A stretch of 64,000 bases of DNA from Meghimatium bilineatum (lineage: Eukaryota > Mollusca > Gastropoda > Stylommatophora > Philomycidae): NCBI GenBank assembly GCA_034231615.1, contig CM067298.1, forward strand, positions 5,573,799 to 5,637,798, given 5' to 3'. Shown piece by piece: positions 30,825-43,739 of this stretch. How positions within the stretch are numbered: the first letter of the stretch is position 1; each line of letters starts with the position of its first letter. The notes beneath the pieces were generated by a model. It was not told the DNA's origin. It saw only the letters and a program-made list of their open reading frames with translations, and searched no databases. The translations under genes were made by a program, and so were the position numbers.

Positions 30825-31097
30825 CATCTGCAGAGCAATGTCCTATACTGAAAAGTTGACAAGCAATGTCCTATACTAAACAGTTAACAAGCAATGTATC
30901 ATACTAAACAGTTAACAAGCAATGTCCCATACCAAACAGCTGCAGAGCAATGTTCTATACTAAAAAGTTGACGAGCAATGTTCTATACTAAAAAGTTGAC
31001 AAGCAATGTTCTATACTAAAAAGTTGACAAGCAATGTTCTATACTAAAAAGTTGACAAGCAATGTTCTATAATAAACAGTTGACAAGCAATTTTCTA
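30825..31097. repeat. Minisatellite, about 28 bp x 10
   Basis: Core AGTTGACAAGCAATGTTCTA TACTAAAA; units ending CAGAGCAATG form a subtype. Confidence 0.92.
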
Positions 31098-31249
31098 TAG
31101 GCCTACATGATATGCTTCAAATATATTTTTATAATTGAATATCACTGATGTTTATTCTAATTGAATATCATTGATATTTATTCTAAAAAAGGACATCCTA
31201 GTACTCTTTTATTTTCTAGAAATATTTTTTTTACTGTAACAATGTTAAT

Positions 31250-31441
31250 GAAATCGGTTGCATGATACCATGATGGTTGCTGATGCACCTCTCAGCCTGA
31301 TATCTCCAACTTCAGCACCTGTTCTTGCTTGGCAGGAATATAGTCCTGCTAGATGTAAGGGATAGCCCAACCATTTTTCAGCTTCTGTTGGTTGAACTAA
31401 CTCCAATCTCCACTTCAAGGAGTTAGCCGTTATGGGGATTT
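31250..31441 (-). mobile_element. LINE-G 5' leader relic with decayed ribozyme
   Basis: The minus strand aligns with 20081-20270: P3/L3/P3' survive (CTCC at 31422-31419, TTGAAGT, GGAG at 31411-31408), P4 and P2 are partly kept, and GGTGCTGAAGT...ATCATGCA follows. The CTAAG of J4/2 is lost. Only the 5' end is present, which is odd for a LINE, whose truncations usually remove the 5' side. Confidence 0.65.
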
Positions 31442-31704
31442 TGTAGAAATAAAAACAAAAACAAAATCATTTATAAGCACACAAAAAGTCACCAGAACAA
31501 TGGAAATGTAACTAGAACTATTTATTCAAGTTATTACTTGACTAAAACAGAACAAAAATAACACAAAATTGTCATGCAACATCAACTTTCTCTTATCATT
31601 TTACAAGGCTATTTAACTGCATCTACTTTCACGGAGGAAATCTAGTAACACACCATCATCTCTTTGCACCAAAGGTGAACAACCTTATTTGGTTGTGAGC
31701 CGTA

Positions 31705-31850
31705 TTAAGATTTTTACTTGTGGTATTCATGCCGAAATCGGATGTGCTAGGCCTACAAGGCGCATAACGGTGGCACAACGTAACCACGCTCCCGGCGGAA
31801 ATCGCATGGATATCCGTGATGGTTACAATGGAGCGAACGCAAAACAAACA
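31705..31850 (+). mobile_element. SINE-C copy
   Basis: CCGAAATCGGATGTGCTAGG, CTCCCGGCGGAAATCGCATG and a GAACGCAAAACAAACAAAC tail. Relative of the SINE-A/B middle, with a different 3' half shared with 63268-63480. Confidence 0.65.
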
Positions 31851-32112
31851 AACAAACTTGTGGTATTGAGCCAAAAAGATTTTTTTTAAAGTCCTTCAGA
31901 GCTCCAAATAGTATTTTCTGAACTACAGACCCACATACTTTTTTTATCAGTCTGGCAGCACAAAAAAAGAACCAGCAGGCAGTAATTTGCCTACCACCAT
32001 TTTCAACCCTGTCTGAACAAATTTAACAAGATACTCAATACACTAACTCTATTTTATGAGAGTCATAACATTCTAGAATGTAAACAGGCAAGCCTCAAAC
32101 CATAAATAAATA

Positions 32113-32335
32113 CAGTGGATTCCCGGTATAACAACTTGGTTCAGACCGACAAAATATGTAATAACAGAAATGTATACAGTACAAACAATATAGAATAAAT
32201 ATAAATGTGAATTTCGACAACACTTTTCAAATTCCAAATTATATTTATTCTTTATTGTTTTTACTGTATATAGCTAATTTCTGTGATTACATCAATATTT
32301 TGTGGGTCCAGACCAAGTTGTTATAATGGTTTTCA
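32113..32335. mobile_element. Foldback MITE, pogo/Tigger-like end
   Basis: CAGTGGATTCCCGGTATAAC preceded by TA. The left arm is inverted at the right (ACCAAGTTGTTATAATGGTT), with paired arms of about 90-100 bp and a short middle. The right terminus has lost its last bases. Confidence 0.6.
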
Positions 32336-35010
32336 TTTGGTACTAATAACTATAAGATAATTACAGTAATAATAATAAAAAATAACAAAGAATAATGACA
32401 ATACAGATTTACCTTTTAGTATTATCCTTAACCGTCTTTCTTATCATTATTTTTATTATATTATCATTATTAGTAAAAGTTTCGTGTAAGACATACTTTA
32501 TATATTTATAAATATTTATTTTCATATTTGTGTTACTATAACACACATTCGATCCTCACATCTTATCTAGCATTTTTGATAAGCACAGGGTGAATACAAA
32601 ATTATAACACTAAGGATAATGTTTACTGTTACTAATAAATAGTAAAAATTCTAAATGTAAAATGTTGCAGATGAAAAATAATAAACACAGACACAAGTAC
32701 TTATTCTATGTTGTTATCCAGATGGAGCCTTTATCAAGTAAACAAAACAATGACCAGGAAATAAAAACAACAAAAAATATACTTGAGCACTGATATGAAC
32801 GCTCCCATGTATTTTTTGTTTTAATTCCTGTTCTTTTTTTATTTTCTTAAAAAAAAGGTGCCAACTGGACTGCAACGTAGAATAAATACTTTTTCCTGTG
32901 TATATTATTTTTCATCTACAATATTTTACATTGATTACTTTTACTGTTTTCGTTTCTTCGTAACAGTAACAACTAGTAAATTCTCCTTAGTTGTATCACT
33001 TCTTATTTTTGTTACTGCTGCACTCTTCCCTTTGTCTGATTTCCTCTAACACTGGTTATTATTTTATTTGTCTACAAAGTCACTGTTGATGCATTTGTAT
33101 ATGTGGTGACACTATGTCAATGAATTTGAGTATTTATTGCGGATATATGTCAGCGCACAGTCACGTTATAGGCACCTTACACATACCTTCAAACCATACA
33201 TTGCACCGCAGACTATCACATCAAAGAATACAAATATAGAATAACCATTTTGTTTGACTTGTTGACACATTCTCTATTCATAATAAAACACACAAAAAAT
33301 ATAATTAGTTACAATTGTTTATGCATGATAATAATCTGAAAATGAATGATACTTTCTCTTATAAATAAAAAATATGAATACAAGGATAAGAGAAATTACT
33401 GAGAGAAAAACGTCAGAAGACAGATGAGATTCAATCATGGTTGATTCAACTTACAACAATTTGTGTCTTAGCATGTATACTAATGGATTAGTTTCATATG
33501 AAAATATCAGTATTGAATCTCATGAACTATCATCTGATTTTCTCTTGTAAGGAAGTCGCAGTGGAAAGTGTTCTGTAACAGAAATATTTTCATTGTGATT
33601 TAGGAAGACAGGTATGAATGGTGATTTTTTCTGGATAAAAGGTGCGCATTCCAATAATTCATTTATTATATATAGATTACACACTTGTATTGATCCTCTC
33701 TGATATGACTGCCTGTTCCTGCCACACATTATCTCTCTCACATTACCTTCCAACTTGTGCTTGTAAAATATTTAATAATTTTCAACATGCCAAATTGCAT
33801 TTCATAAACATTGTTTTACTGCAAGCCAATCTTAAAGTTAAATTCTGTTTACTATCTACGTCTACATCACTGGTAGCTTTGATAAGATAAAAGTTACAAC
33901 CTGGCAATCTGACCATTATGATGGCAGACAATCCATCTGTAAAATTATGAAAACTGGAAACCAAATGTGAAAATCTGCACATACAATTTTTAAAAATAGG
34001 CCTAAAGTCACAAAATTGACAAGAAAAAATAATGGCACACAACTGGACACATTCAAGTTTCTAAGCAAGCAGCATTTCACATAAAATGGAGGCTCAGAAA
34101 ACTATGATGATCAACTTCATTGTACTCAGGTTCCTTAAATGTACTCTGACCCTCTCAGCAGAGTTGCAAGTTGTCAGCTGAAAGTATTACTCAAAGCATA
34201 TAACTGTGTTGCTAAAATGATTAATCCTATGGATCTGCATAAAATGCACCTATTTGTATACAATATTCTAGCAGCCTGATTTCAAACCAACAAACTCATG
34301 AACACAAGATAAATAGCTTTACTGCAGAGATCACCTTTGATCCTTTAACTTATAGCACTCCATCAAGTGAATCCACAGCGGCTCAGTCTTACCCACTAGT
34401 TGTTGAATAGTATATATTGTTGGTTATCATGATACATAGGTTAATTTATGGACATCCCCAAAGTAACATCAATATGCCCTACTCATATTTATATGTTAAG
34501 TAACATCAATATGTTCTATTCATATTTACTAGAGATATTGAGAACAATACATCAAGATCTTGTAGACATCCAGAATGAGAACAGAAAATGGAGATAGATC
34601 AGTCACTAGTTCAGAAAACCAGGCCCATCTGCAGATAAGGGTTGGTGGGGGGGGGGGGGGTGTTTGGTGGGTATAAACCACTCCCCTTTAGGAAATTAAG
34701 CGATGACTTTCAGTACTAGCAACTTAGCCACAACGTGGGTAAAACCAATCCCTGAACACTTTTTCACAAAAAGGTAATCAAATATGAAATATAGGAAATA
34801 ACATATAAGTTTTTTTTCTTTTTTTCAGCTAAACTCCTCCCTTTACCGCAGATGTTTCTACAGCCCTACAAGATATTGCTAGATGATGATCAATGACATG
34901 AAACTGAGAAGGAAAAAACTAAGGAACTCATGAAGAGAAACCATGACATACTTGACAGAAACTAGAATCACATAGAATGAAGTGGAGACCCACATACCCA
35001 AGAAAATGGT
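32336..35010. other. Intergenic, no gene seen
   Basis: AT-rich, short simple repeats and a 12-G run near 34650. No exon with family resemblance and no tandem array. Confidence 0.55.
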
Positions 35011-35328
35011 CATGCAAAATAAGATAAAAAAAAGGTTACTAGAAAAACCTAACTATAGATTTTAAAAAATATCTAAGAAACATACAAAGAAACAAAACAG
35101 GACAATTTTCCACATATCTGTCCAAACGGGATCTTTTTCAAGAAACTAATAATGTCAAAAATAAACAAAACATTAAAAAAATTAAAATTCTTTAACGTTA
35201 TTAATTTCTTGAAAAAGGATCCGTTTGAAACGATACATAGAAAATTGTCCTGTTTTATTTTATTGTATGTTTATATATATATATATATAGTTAGATTTTT
35301 CTAGTAACCTTTTTATCTTATTTTGCAT
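35011..35328. repeat. Long foldback element, arms about 140 bp
   Basis: ATGCAAAATAAGATAAAAA at the left is inverted at the right (TTTTTATCTTATTTTGCAT), and pairing continues inward through GGTTACTAGAAAAACCTAAC and CAGGACAATTTTCCACAT to a spacer of about 40 nt. No TSD or coding capacity seen. Confidence 0.8.
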
Positions 35329-35510
35329 TATCATTTATTTGTTTGGTTACTGCGCACCCTCCATCTTGTCAGACACCCTCCGATATTTTGGTTATTTATA
35401 TTATACCCAAGAAAAGAGAGAATGGAAAAATCATGATCTATGGCCTATGAACTCTAGGATATGTAAACAACCTAATCGATCTAGGTGTTTGATTTACTGA
35501 ATAATGACAT

Positions 35511-35668
35511 CCACCGAAGATGGATGTGTCGGACCATTGGCGCAAATAAATCGGCGACATAACGCATTTCCATTCTCTGGACTACATCCTGCTGGAAAAC
35601 TAATAGGACCACGGTGCTGCTACAAGAGAGATCCAGTGGGAGTTTGAGAATGAACGCTGAAGAAGAAG
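35511..35668 (+). mobile_element. SINE-B copy with 11-bp TSD
   Basis: 158-bp unit CCACCGAAGATGGATGTGTC ... GAACGCTGAAGAAGAAG, flanked by AATAATGACAT at 35500-35510 and 35669-35679. It shares its middle and tail with SINE-A but lacks the SINE-A 5' half. Confidence 0.88.
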
Positions 35669-35959
35669 AATAATGACATAACCTCCATGTTTGCCTTCAA
35701 GTAGTTGGACTTGACCACATATAATAGTTTGTAACTGCTCCAGATCATGCAATGAAAACATGACAGCATTATCCCCAAATCTCTTTCCTCTGATAGTTGT
35801 TACCCAAATAGTAGAAAAGATGTGCTCTGCCTTAAGATTCCACATCTTTCTGGACAGCAGTTATCCAAAGCAGGAAGGATATATTCTGCCTTGAAGATGA
35901 CACATCATCTGTATGACATTTCCTGGTAGTTTATCATGTATAAAAACAAAATTATTATA

Positions 35960-36575
35960 TGATGCCCATGTGTTGCCTGGACCTGAAACAGGTGAAAATA
36001 ACAGTGACATCATTACATGCCATGCATGTTGTAAGATATGAGTAAGGAGATTTTGGGGATGAAGTTAGCTGTCACTACAAGAATTAAAATGGGTACCATA
36101 TGGCAAAAGAGGAAGACCAAGAGAGACTCTTCACAGAACAACCATCAAAGAGAGTATAACTATGGGTCTTAACAATATGCAAGAATTACAAACAGTAGCA
36201 TCACATTACTTGAACTGGAGAGCTCTGGTTTCTGCCCAATGTATTGCGTTTGTTGATAAAGGAACATTGATAGAACTGGAGAGCTCTGGTTTCTGCCCAA
36301 TGTAGTGTGTTTGAAGGAACATTGATAGAACTGGAGAGCTCTGGTTTCTGCCCTATGCACCGTGTTTGGCACTGAAGGAACATTGATACCTTAGATAGAT
36401 AATTAGCCGTTCCATCCCTTAGAGAGTCAAAGTGACTGAGAAGTAATGCTAAAGTCGGATGTGTCAGACTGAAAGGTGCATATATCACAGGCAAGCTGTA
36501 AATCATTACAATGCATCTCATTCTCCGGACTACATTCTGCTAATGTGCAGGAGTGCGAGAACAAACCTAAAAGAA
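35960..36575 (+). mobile_element. SINE-A copy split by a LINE fragment
   Basis: Left part 35960-36075 (CCATGTGTTGCCTGGACCTG) and right part 36401-36575 (GTCGGATGTGTCAGACTGAA to AAAGAAGAA) are the two halves of one SINE-A. Confidence 0.75.
36076..36400 (+). mobile_element. LINE C-terminal fragment with threefold duplication, inside SINE-A
   Basis: PYGKRGRPRETLHRTTIKES and LNWRALVSAQC mark a LINE end. The last 60 bp or so (ACTGGAGAGCTCTGGTTTCT) is tandemly present three times. It splits a SINE-A copy (35960-36075 and 36401-36575). Confidence 0.65.
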
Positions 36576-36983
36576 GAATATAGTAATTATTTCAAACAAG
36601 GAAAGGATCCTAAGTTGTAAGTAAATGCAGCAATAGCACAAAAAATATCAAAAATAACAAGAGCCACACAGCGTTGGTTAAAATTAAATGTGATAAATTT
36701 TTTCAGCAACAGTAACAAAAAATTACAGAGTAATACAATGTTACAATCTATGCTTATAAGCAAATGAAATTGAAATAAAAATATTAGATGAAAGAATCAA
36801 AATGACTTTTTTGATGACTGTAGTCTTGCCGTATTGAGCCAATTCATTGTCACATTATCATCATTGTTAATTCTAGTTTTGTTTTTAATTTCATATTTCT
36901 TTTTATATGCTCTGTTTGTCATGTAATTTTGTATGTATATTTCTATATTACTACCGGTACTCTCTTATTTCCATTTCTGCCAG

Positions 36984-37256
36984 GTTCTTCTTCTTCTGCA
37001 TTCATTCTCAAACTCCTGTAGATTAGCAGGATGTAGTCCGGAGAATGAAATGTGGTGTGTCATAGTTTACAACCTAGCTGCGATATCTGCACCTTTCAAT
37101 CTGACACATCCAACTTCAGCATGGCTTAGGGATCACTTTATGCTTACATGGATTGGACAGCTAACTTCACCCAAAACCTCCTTAATCTCTTCTTATGACA
37201 TGCATGAAAGGTAAACAGTGTTGCTATTCTTTGCTCCCCTTTCTGTCCAGCAGCAC
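36984..37256 (-). mobile_element. SINE-A copy (minus)
   Basis: Inverted tail TTCTTCTTCTGCATTC at the left, CTACATCCTGCTAAT complement, and the inverted 5' stem near GTGTTGCTATTCTTTGCTCC at the right. Full length. Confidence 0.83.
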
Positions 37257-37311
37257 ATGGATGTGCCAGATTCTAGTACATGATTCCATGTAGTCTTCAG
37301 CTACACTATTG

Positions 37312-37500
37312 TTCTATTCTTTTTGAGTGAACATATTGTTCCATTCTTTGAGTGAAGATATTGTTCCATTCTTTGAGTGAACAAATTGTTCCATTCTTTG
37401 AGCGAATATATTGTTCCATTCTTTGAGCGAATATATTGCCCCATTCTTCAAGTGAACATATTGTTTCATTCTTTGAGTGAACATACTGTCCATTCTGTAT
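37312..37500. repeat. Minisatellite, 25 bp x 7
   Basis: Core GAACATATTGTTCCATTCTT TGAGT. Confidence 0.92.
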
Positions 37501-37889
37501 TTGTTCATCTTAATCTTGATAAAGCTTTCAGTCGAAATGTAAATATGTTCTATTTTGTATTGGTTCTGTAAAACTGTTATTCAACCCCTTTTAAAAAATA
37601 AAATTATATTTACATATATATACTTAAAGCTACAATAAAATCAAGTACTCTACGAGGTTAAAACTGCAGAAAAACTATAACCCAGCAGGCAAAAAATTGA
37701 AAACACAAAAATTAGGTTTTGCTAACCAATGAAACATAAAAAAGCATATTATGAGCAACGGACAGTACCTACCAATAATCTTACCACAAGTAAAATGCTC
37801 ATGCATTTGTAAGACATTAATGTTCCATCATACAAGCACTGTTCAGAAACACACTTTTATTTGTGTATAACTATATTACTATTTATTCA

Positions 37890-38770
37890 TCCCATGATGA
37901 TGACCATTTGTTACATCTATATTATATATGGTCTAACTTACGGATTCTCTGAGCACTCAGAAATTCTGGGTGAGTTGACCTGCTGCAGATAGAGACATGT
38001 TTAAGCAATCTGATACATCACTGCACCATTGTCGTCTTGGGCCATTAACTCAAGTCATTTTATGGCTTCCCCTGTTGTCATTAACTCTGCCTTCAGCTAT
38101 TAAACTTTCCATGCTGTTATGTCTCTTTATATGACTTCGTTGGTGGCAAGCACTATTGTGACCCTAAATTCTTTAGACAGTTTGGGCATGGGATGATCAC
38201 TTTCGATATTGTTTGACATGCCTTTACTTTCTAGCTAGTCTCCACTGTTGAGCTGTTGCATTTCTCCTTTTTCACATGTGATGCCTTTATCTTTATATCT
38301 TATTCTGCAGAGCGCAATGTAGCTCTGTTTTTTTTCATAATCTTTCCATGTGTTATTTATGTCAAAGGCTTTCAATGAAATATTTAACAAACCTTTGTAA
38401 CTTTTATCTTGACCACCTTGAGAGTGCATGCCTTTCTTCATCTCACCATCGTGAAGTATTTTTGGTAGTAGGTGATCTGACATACATACTACATGACCTG
38501 CCCAACGAATTTGTGTCTGCATCAGAATAGTATAAATCTAAGCAGCTCTTTCAAGGACAATGGCATCTGAAATCTTATCTTGACATTTGATGCTCATCAC
38601 CTTTCTGAGGCACATTGTGTGGAAGTGATTAAGTATCATGTGATGCCTATATACTGTCCATGTTTTGTCAGCATACAACTTCAGCTTAGTCTGTAGGTTA
38701 ATGCCATTTCTATTCCGTACGTTTGCATAAAGTCCCGCTGAAAGTGCTGAATAACCATAATGCATCAATA
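37890..38770 (-). mobile_element. LINE-Z-like copy, C-terminal part
   Basis: Minus-strand SAGLYANVRNRNGINLQTKL, HFHTMCLRKVMSIKCQDKIS and IRWAGHVVCMSDHLLPKILH match the RT-thumb to C-terminus of LINE-Z. The 3' UTR again holds GATGATGACCATTTGTTACA. Frames are broken near 38530. Confidence 0.75.
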
Positions 38771-39349
38771 AATTTTTTTTGTTTGTGTATATACTTCAAC
38801 AAGTTTAACCATTGTTTTGACAATCAGGAGGATCTGAAAGAGTCCAGGCAGGTTTGACTAGCATTGCTGATGGCATCTTTCTTTGAGGAAGGTGTACAAG
38901 AAACATATGCGTGGCTATGATAAGTGCTTCAATAATGCTGGAGACTATACATGAAGCTTGTAGGGGATTAAACAATTCTAAAACATACCTCTATTCATTT
39001 TACACTCCACACACAAGTTACTGTCACATATCAAGTAGAAATCTCTTCATTTCTCACATGATCTTTTCTTGTTCTGTTTGTTGTTTTTCTTAGACATCTC
39101 ATTTCACATGAAGTAATTTTCTCTCGTTCTTTAGTTAGTGCCCCTGTCTGACATTAATAACACAATGTTGGTATGAATATTTAAATTAGGATTTGCCCTT
39201 GGTTTCCATCTGGATAGATGTGCAATATTAGTATACACAACAGATTATGTCAACATTTTAACCATACAGTCTTTATCAAGAGACATACAGGCCACACAGA
39301 TAACAAACAATAAAAATAATAGTAATATCACAAATTGACTAGACTGTTA

Positions 39350-39675
39350 CCCATGTGTTGTTGGAGCTTGAAAAGGGAGCAAATAATATCACTCTTACCT
39401 GTCATGCATGTCATACGGAGTGACTAAGGAGGTTTAGTGGTGGAATTAACTATACCATTCAATAGAGGTCTAAGTAACCCAGAAACCATGCTAATGTCAG
39501 ATATATCAGGCTTTACAGATATAGATATGTTTCAAGTGAACGAAAGAAGATGAAGATGCATCAGGCTGAAAGGCACATATATCACAGTCAGGTTGCAAAC
39601 CATGACGCAGTATATTCTATTCTCCGGATTACATCTTGCTAACTACAGGAATTTGCAAATGAATGCAGAAAATAA
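39350..39675 (+). mobile_element. SINE-A copy carrying a LINE-G stub
   Basis: CCATGTGTTGTTGGAGCTTG start, CTCCGGATTACATCTTGCTA near the end, GAATGCAGAAAATAAG tail. The LINE-G stub at 39513-39559 interrupts it. Confidence 0.8.
39513..39559 (+). mobile_element. 47-bp LINE-G stub inserted in a SINE-A
   Basis: Only TTACAGATATAGATATGTTT, CAAGTGAACG and a purine tail remain, flanked by ATCAGGCT at 39505-39512 and 39560-39567. It splits a SINE-A copy. Confidence 0.8.
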
Positions 39676-39879
39676 GACATTACAGATATTTAACAACAGA
39701 AAAATCCAAGGTAACAATGATAAATGTACATTACTACATTGTGTTTTAATTGATTTTCCACAACATCAGAAAAAAACTTAATTGTTAAAAGGGCTATATA
39801 ACTTGTAGGAAACATCCAATTGTTTCAGATGCTATCAGATACAAAAGCCTGTTCATACAGACTGAAGAGCAAGTTTATC

Positions 39880-40208
39880 CAAATCTACATACATCCCTTG
39901 TCAGCAACATTGATTCCAGATAGGCTCCAGTGTCAAATCTACATACATCCTTTGTCAGCAACATTGATTCCAGATAGGCTCCATTGTCAAATCTACATAC
40001 ATCCCTTGTCAGCAACATTTATTCCAGATAGGCTCCAGTGTCAAATCTACATACATCCCTTGTCAGCAACATTGATTCCAGATAGGCTCCAGTGTCAAAT
40101 CTACATACATCCCTTGTCAGCAACATTGATTCCAGATAGGCTCCAGTGTCAAATCTACATACATCCCTTGTCAGCAACATTTATTCCAGATAGGCTCCAG
40201 TGTCAAAT
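39880..40208. repeat. Minisatellite, 54 bp x 6
   Basis: Core AAATCTACATACATCCCTTG TCAGCAACATTGATTCC. The period is divisible by 3, which creates a 144-codon open frame that is not a gene. Confidence 0.95.
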
Positions 40209-40934
40209 AAAAGTATTAAGATATGATAAAACGCTGAATGAAAATAGATATTAATATGAACTATGATCATAACAATAAATCATACATTGAAAATGTAATG
40301 AAACAGAAATACATTTTCTCATTTCTTATTATAACAAAATTCTGGTAAGAAAATGAGAGTAAAAATACAACACAAACAGTGGAAACACAAACAGTGAAAA
40401 CACAAACAGTGGAAATACAAACAGAATCACAATACTGGAACAAGCAAGAAAATAAGAGTAAATACAACAGAAAGACCTACCGCAAATGGATGTGCTTGGT
40501 CTGGAAGATGCAAAATACCTGTGAAACCAGCAGAACAATGTACAAAGTACTTCGCACTCCCAGGCAGAAATCCCACAAACTTTGGGAATCCCACAAATTT
40601 TGTTTGCTACCAGAGAGCAAACGAAGAAGAATATGAACAACAACACAAAGAAAAGATTTTAAAAATTGAGAGTAAGAACACAATACAAAGAAAAGACATA
40701 AGAAAATAAGTCTAAGACCACAGCACAAAGAAAAGACAAGAAGTGTAAATACAATTATAATACTGAAACAAGCATGAAAATGGTGCTGCAACAAACACAT
40801 ATTACAGTAGTAGAAATCCGGAGACTGCTTGCAATGATCACAATAATAATTACAATGTTTTTCGATGTGAGAAAATACTTCTTTGTAGTTTGTAAAACAA
40901 ATAGAAGAAAACATGCAGATAGGAACTTTTTATA
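40209..40934. other. Intergenic, purine-rich simple repeats
   Basis: ACACAAACAGTGGAA units at 40372-40425 and AAAGAAAAGACA motifs at 40640-40740. Open frames here follow from low complexity. Confidence 0.5.
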
Positions 40935-41075
40935 CATGTGACTGTGACACAAACAAAATAACAAATTTTTCTATGTGTGACTGTGACACAAACAAAATAA
41001 CAAATTTTTCTATGTGTGACTGTGACACAAACAAAATAACAAATTTTTCTATGTGTGACTGTGGCACACACAAAT
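40935..41075. repeat. Minisatellite, 39 bp x 3.6
   Basis: Core AAATAACAAATTTTTCTATG TGTGACTGTGACACAAAC. Confidence 0.92.
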
Positions 41076-41079
41076 AGCA

Positions 41080-43086
41080 GAACAATTGTTGCAAAAATAT
41101 CCCATACATGATAAATAAAGAAAATACATACAGTTGTTATAGATGCGAATTTGACACAAGCATATTGGAAACACCAGCTGGTCATGTTTATATATTTGAA
41201 CATATTCACATCTCAAACTTACAAGACTTTTAAAATTGTGCATATTCCAATCAATTACAGAATCTAAACTGATGAACATATATAGATTAGATGATATGGC
41301 TGAATGATCATCTGGAATACATAGACAGCATGCATCCCTAAGCAATATTCATATACAAGTCGGTGCCAAGTTGATGTCAAGTAGGTGTTAAGTTGGTGTC
41401 AAGTTGATGCATGGTGTTCCACACATATACACGCAAATTGTTTGGTTATTTCCCTTCACTGAACCCAAACCGCAAATTATCATGACGATGATATAGATCA
41501 TGTGTTTCAGTGAAATTCTTATATAACCAACATAACTCAATCTAACCAACATAGGTTCCGGTCTTAGGTTGAAAGTGTTGTGCCTCACCAGAGGCTTTAA
41601 TTCCCCCATTTAATAAACAAACAAATATGCCATGACTTTTTAAAAAAATATCTGGCAGAATAAAATTGATATTGAGCTTGTTTTTCAAAGCACATATACT
41701 GAAATGGTCCAATACTAGCAGCCGAACCTACATATTAAATGAAAGATGAAACAAACTAAATGTTCCCAAAAAGTGGATTTCCCAAAGGGGGAGACAACAT
41801 TGTTAGTCTTATTTATGCTTTTGATTATTTCCATGGCGTTAAAAACTAAACACCAACCGGTGTTTATTATTTACCCAACTGGGGAAAATGATTTTCCGTA
41901 CCTCCATACCTCTTTTAACAAAAATATTGCAAGTGTAAACAAACATTGTTATTCACTCACTTAACAGAGGAAATGAAGGTAGACCTAATTAGCGTCCGTT
42001 TCCACTAGTGTTCACTTCTAAATAGAACATGATCATTATAGATCTGTGCTGCCTGTGTACAACTGCTGATATAATTTGCCAAAATGTTTTGCAATTACAC
42101 CCATTTCTGAGGATTTTTTTTCTAAAGTCAGATTTATTTTGCGAAGCCACTATTGTAGCAGAGTAATCTATGCCTAGTACGCGGCATTCTATCCCGGAGT
42201 GAATGTATCGAAGTCTTCACCAAAATTCTAGGCCTAGTCGATAAGGTTAATTCACAACTGATCTCATACATCAAACAAACACCAACACAAATGACATCAT
42301 TACATTCAGTAACCATCCCTTTATTTCCACACACAAAAATAATACACACTGCTTTAAAAACAAACAAGTTATTGCATTTTCCAAATACTCTATATAAATA
42401 ATTTGTGTAAGGAGAATGCAGTGGCAGCAGATATTACTCAATTTTATTGTAAGTCACGTTCCCAGTGTCTTCTGCAACGGTAATAATGATATTATCAATA
42501 GGAGCTGAATTATCCATCTGAGCCCAATTACAGCAGCCATTGTGTAACTAGGAATAAGAAATACTAGTGGTACATATTTACTAAAAAATATGGATCAGCG
42601 CAAATTTCTTGAGAAGTGTGAAATGTAGGCCCAGCTGCTAGGATTGAATCCTTGAAATTAATAGAATTAAATTAAATTGTTAGCCATAGAAGCAATATTT
42701 ATAGTAATAAAAATAAATAGATATGTCAGTACATCTGGCATATTTTCAAGAACATATGTGTACATTAAAATTCTTTCAAAGGGGCTGACAATAAGCAACA
42801 ATTAGAGGAGGGAGGAATTAGAAAAAATTTTTAAGTAGATGGTGGGGAAGGTGGGGTTGACATGAATATCATACTTATTCACCAATTAAAAAAGTTTTAA
42901 AATCTAAAACACATCTTGTATTTTTCTTTCATACTTTTGTTTGGCTTAAATATGGATTTATGGGGGGGATGGGGCCTTTGTTTTTGAAATAATTAACTCT
43001 TAATTCTTGACAGTTGTTGATAACAGAGCAGGGAAGAGAGGGGTAACCATATGTAAAAAAAATGCTGCAGAAAGTTACATAACTCA
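41080..43086. other. Intergenic, no gene seen
   Basis: No repeat array except short AGTTGATGTCAAGT units near 41370-41405; no exon recognised on either strand. Confidence 0.5.
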
Positions 43087-43345
43087 TGGAATCTCCCTGG
43101 CATAGTGGTTAAGCCGTTTGCTTTGTACTTACTAGGCAGCAGATTCAAATCCGGCTCGCGACGTCTTATCTTATGCAGTGCATATTTTAAGACCTTTGGG
43201 GATTATCACTTGAAGCTATGTAGTACGTGCTATGTATGGTACTCGTAGCAAGAGGAGTGGCGTTTTGCTGAGAGGGACGGAGTACATATGGGGGAATCCA
43301 AGTACAATGAAGTCAATCCTCTGTCATTTGAGTCCTCATGGGACA
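43087..43345 (+). mobile_element. tRNA-derived SINE (family of 15094)
   Basis: GGAATCTCCCTGGCATAGTG GTTAAG (A box), CAGATTCAAATCCGGC (B box), body ending GAAGTCAATCCTCTGTC. CTCATGG near both ends may be a short target duplication. Confidence 0.8.
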
Positions 43346-43739
43346 ATGAGAAACAAAAACTAATATATATTTCACTTGAGGGTAAACATAATAGTCCTAA
43401 GCTCTATACATCTCACTACCCGCTAAAAGAAATTTGAGATCTAATGTCTGCTCAAAATACAGAGAATTCTTTTTCGTACTCAATTATATATAAATATATG
43501 AGCATATTCCAATGAAACCTGCCCATGCTGTGTCCCCTATGCTAGAATGTGAGGAGTATGAAGATGTCATCACTGGCAGAATAAACACACGCTAATGTAC
43601 AAATGGTCATATAGTCATTCTCTTCATATGCTTAGCTACTGGTGCAGAAAGTCCACAATTATCACACCGATAATGAATATGTCCAAACTTGACTAATGAT
43701 TAGTGATTCATTTTCTCACAGCAAAGGATGTTGACCAAC

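Noticed and set aside
39820..40254. 144-codon open frame with repeated IYIHPLSAT peptide
   Set aside because: It is a 54-bp minisatellite; a period divisible by three keeps any frame open. No start context or homologous family.
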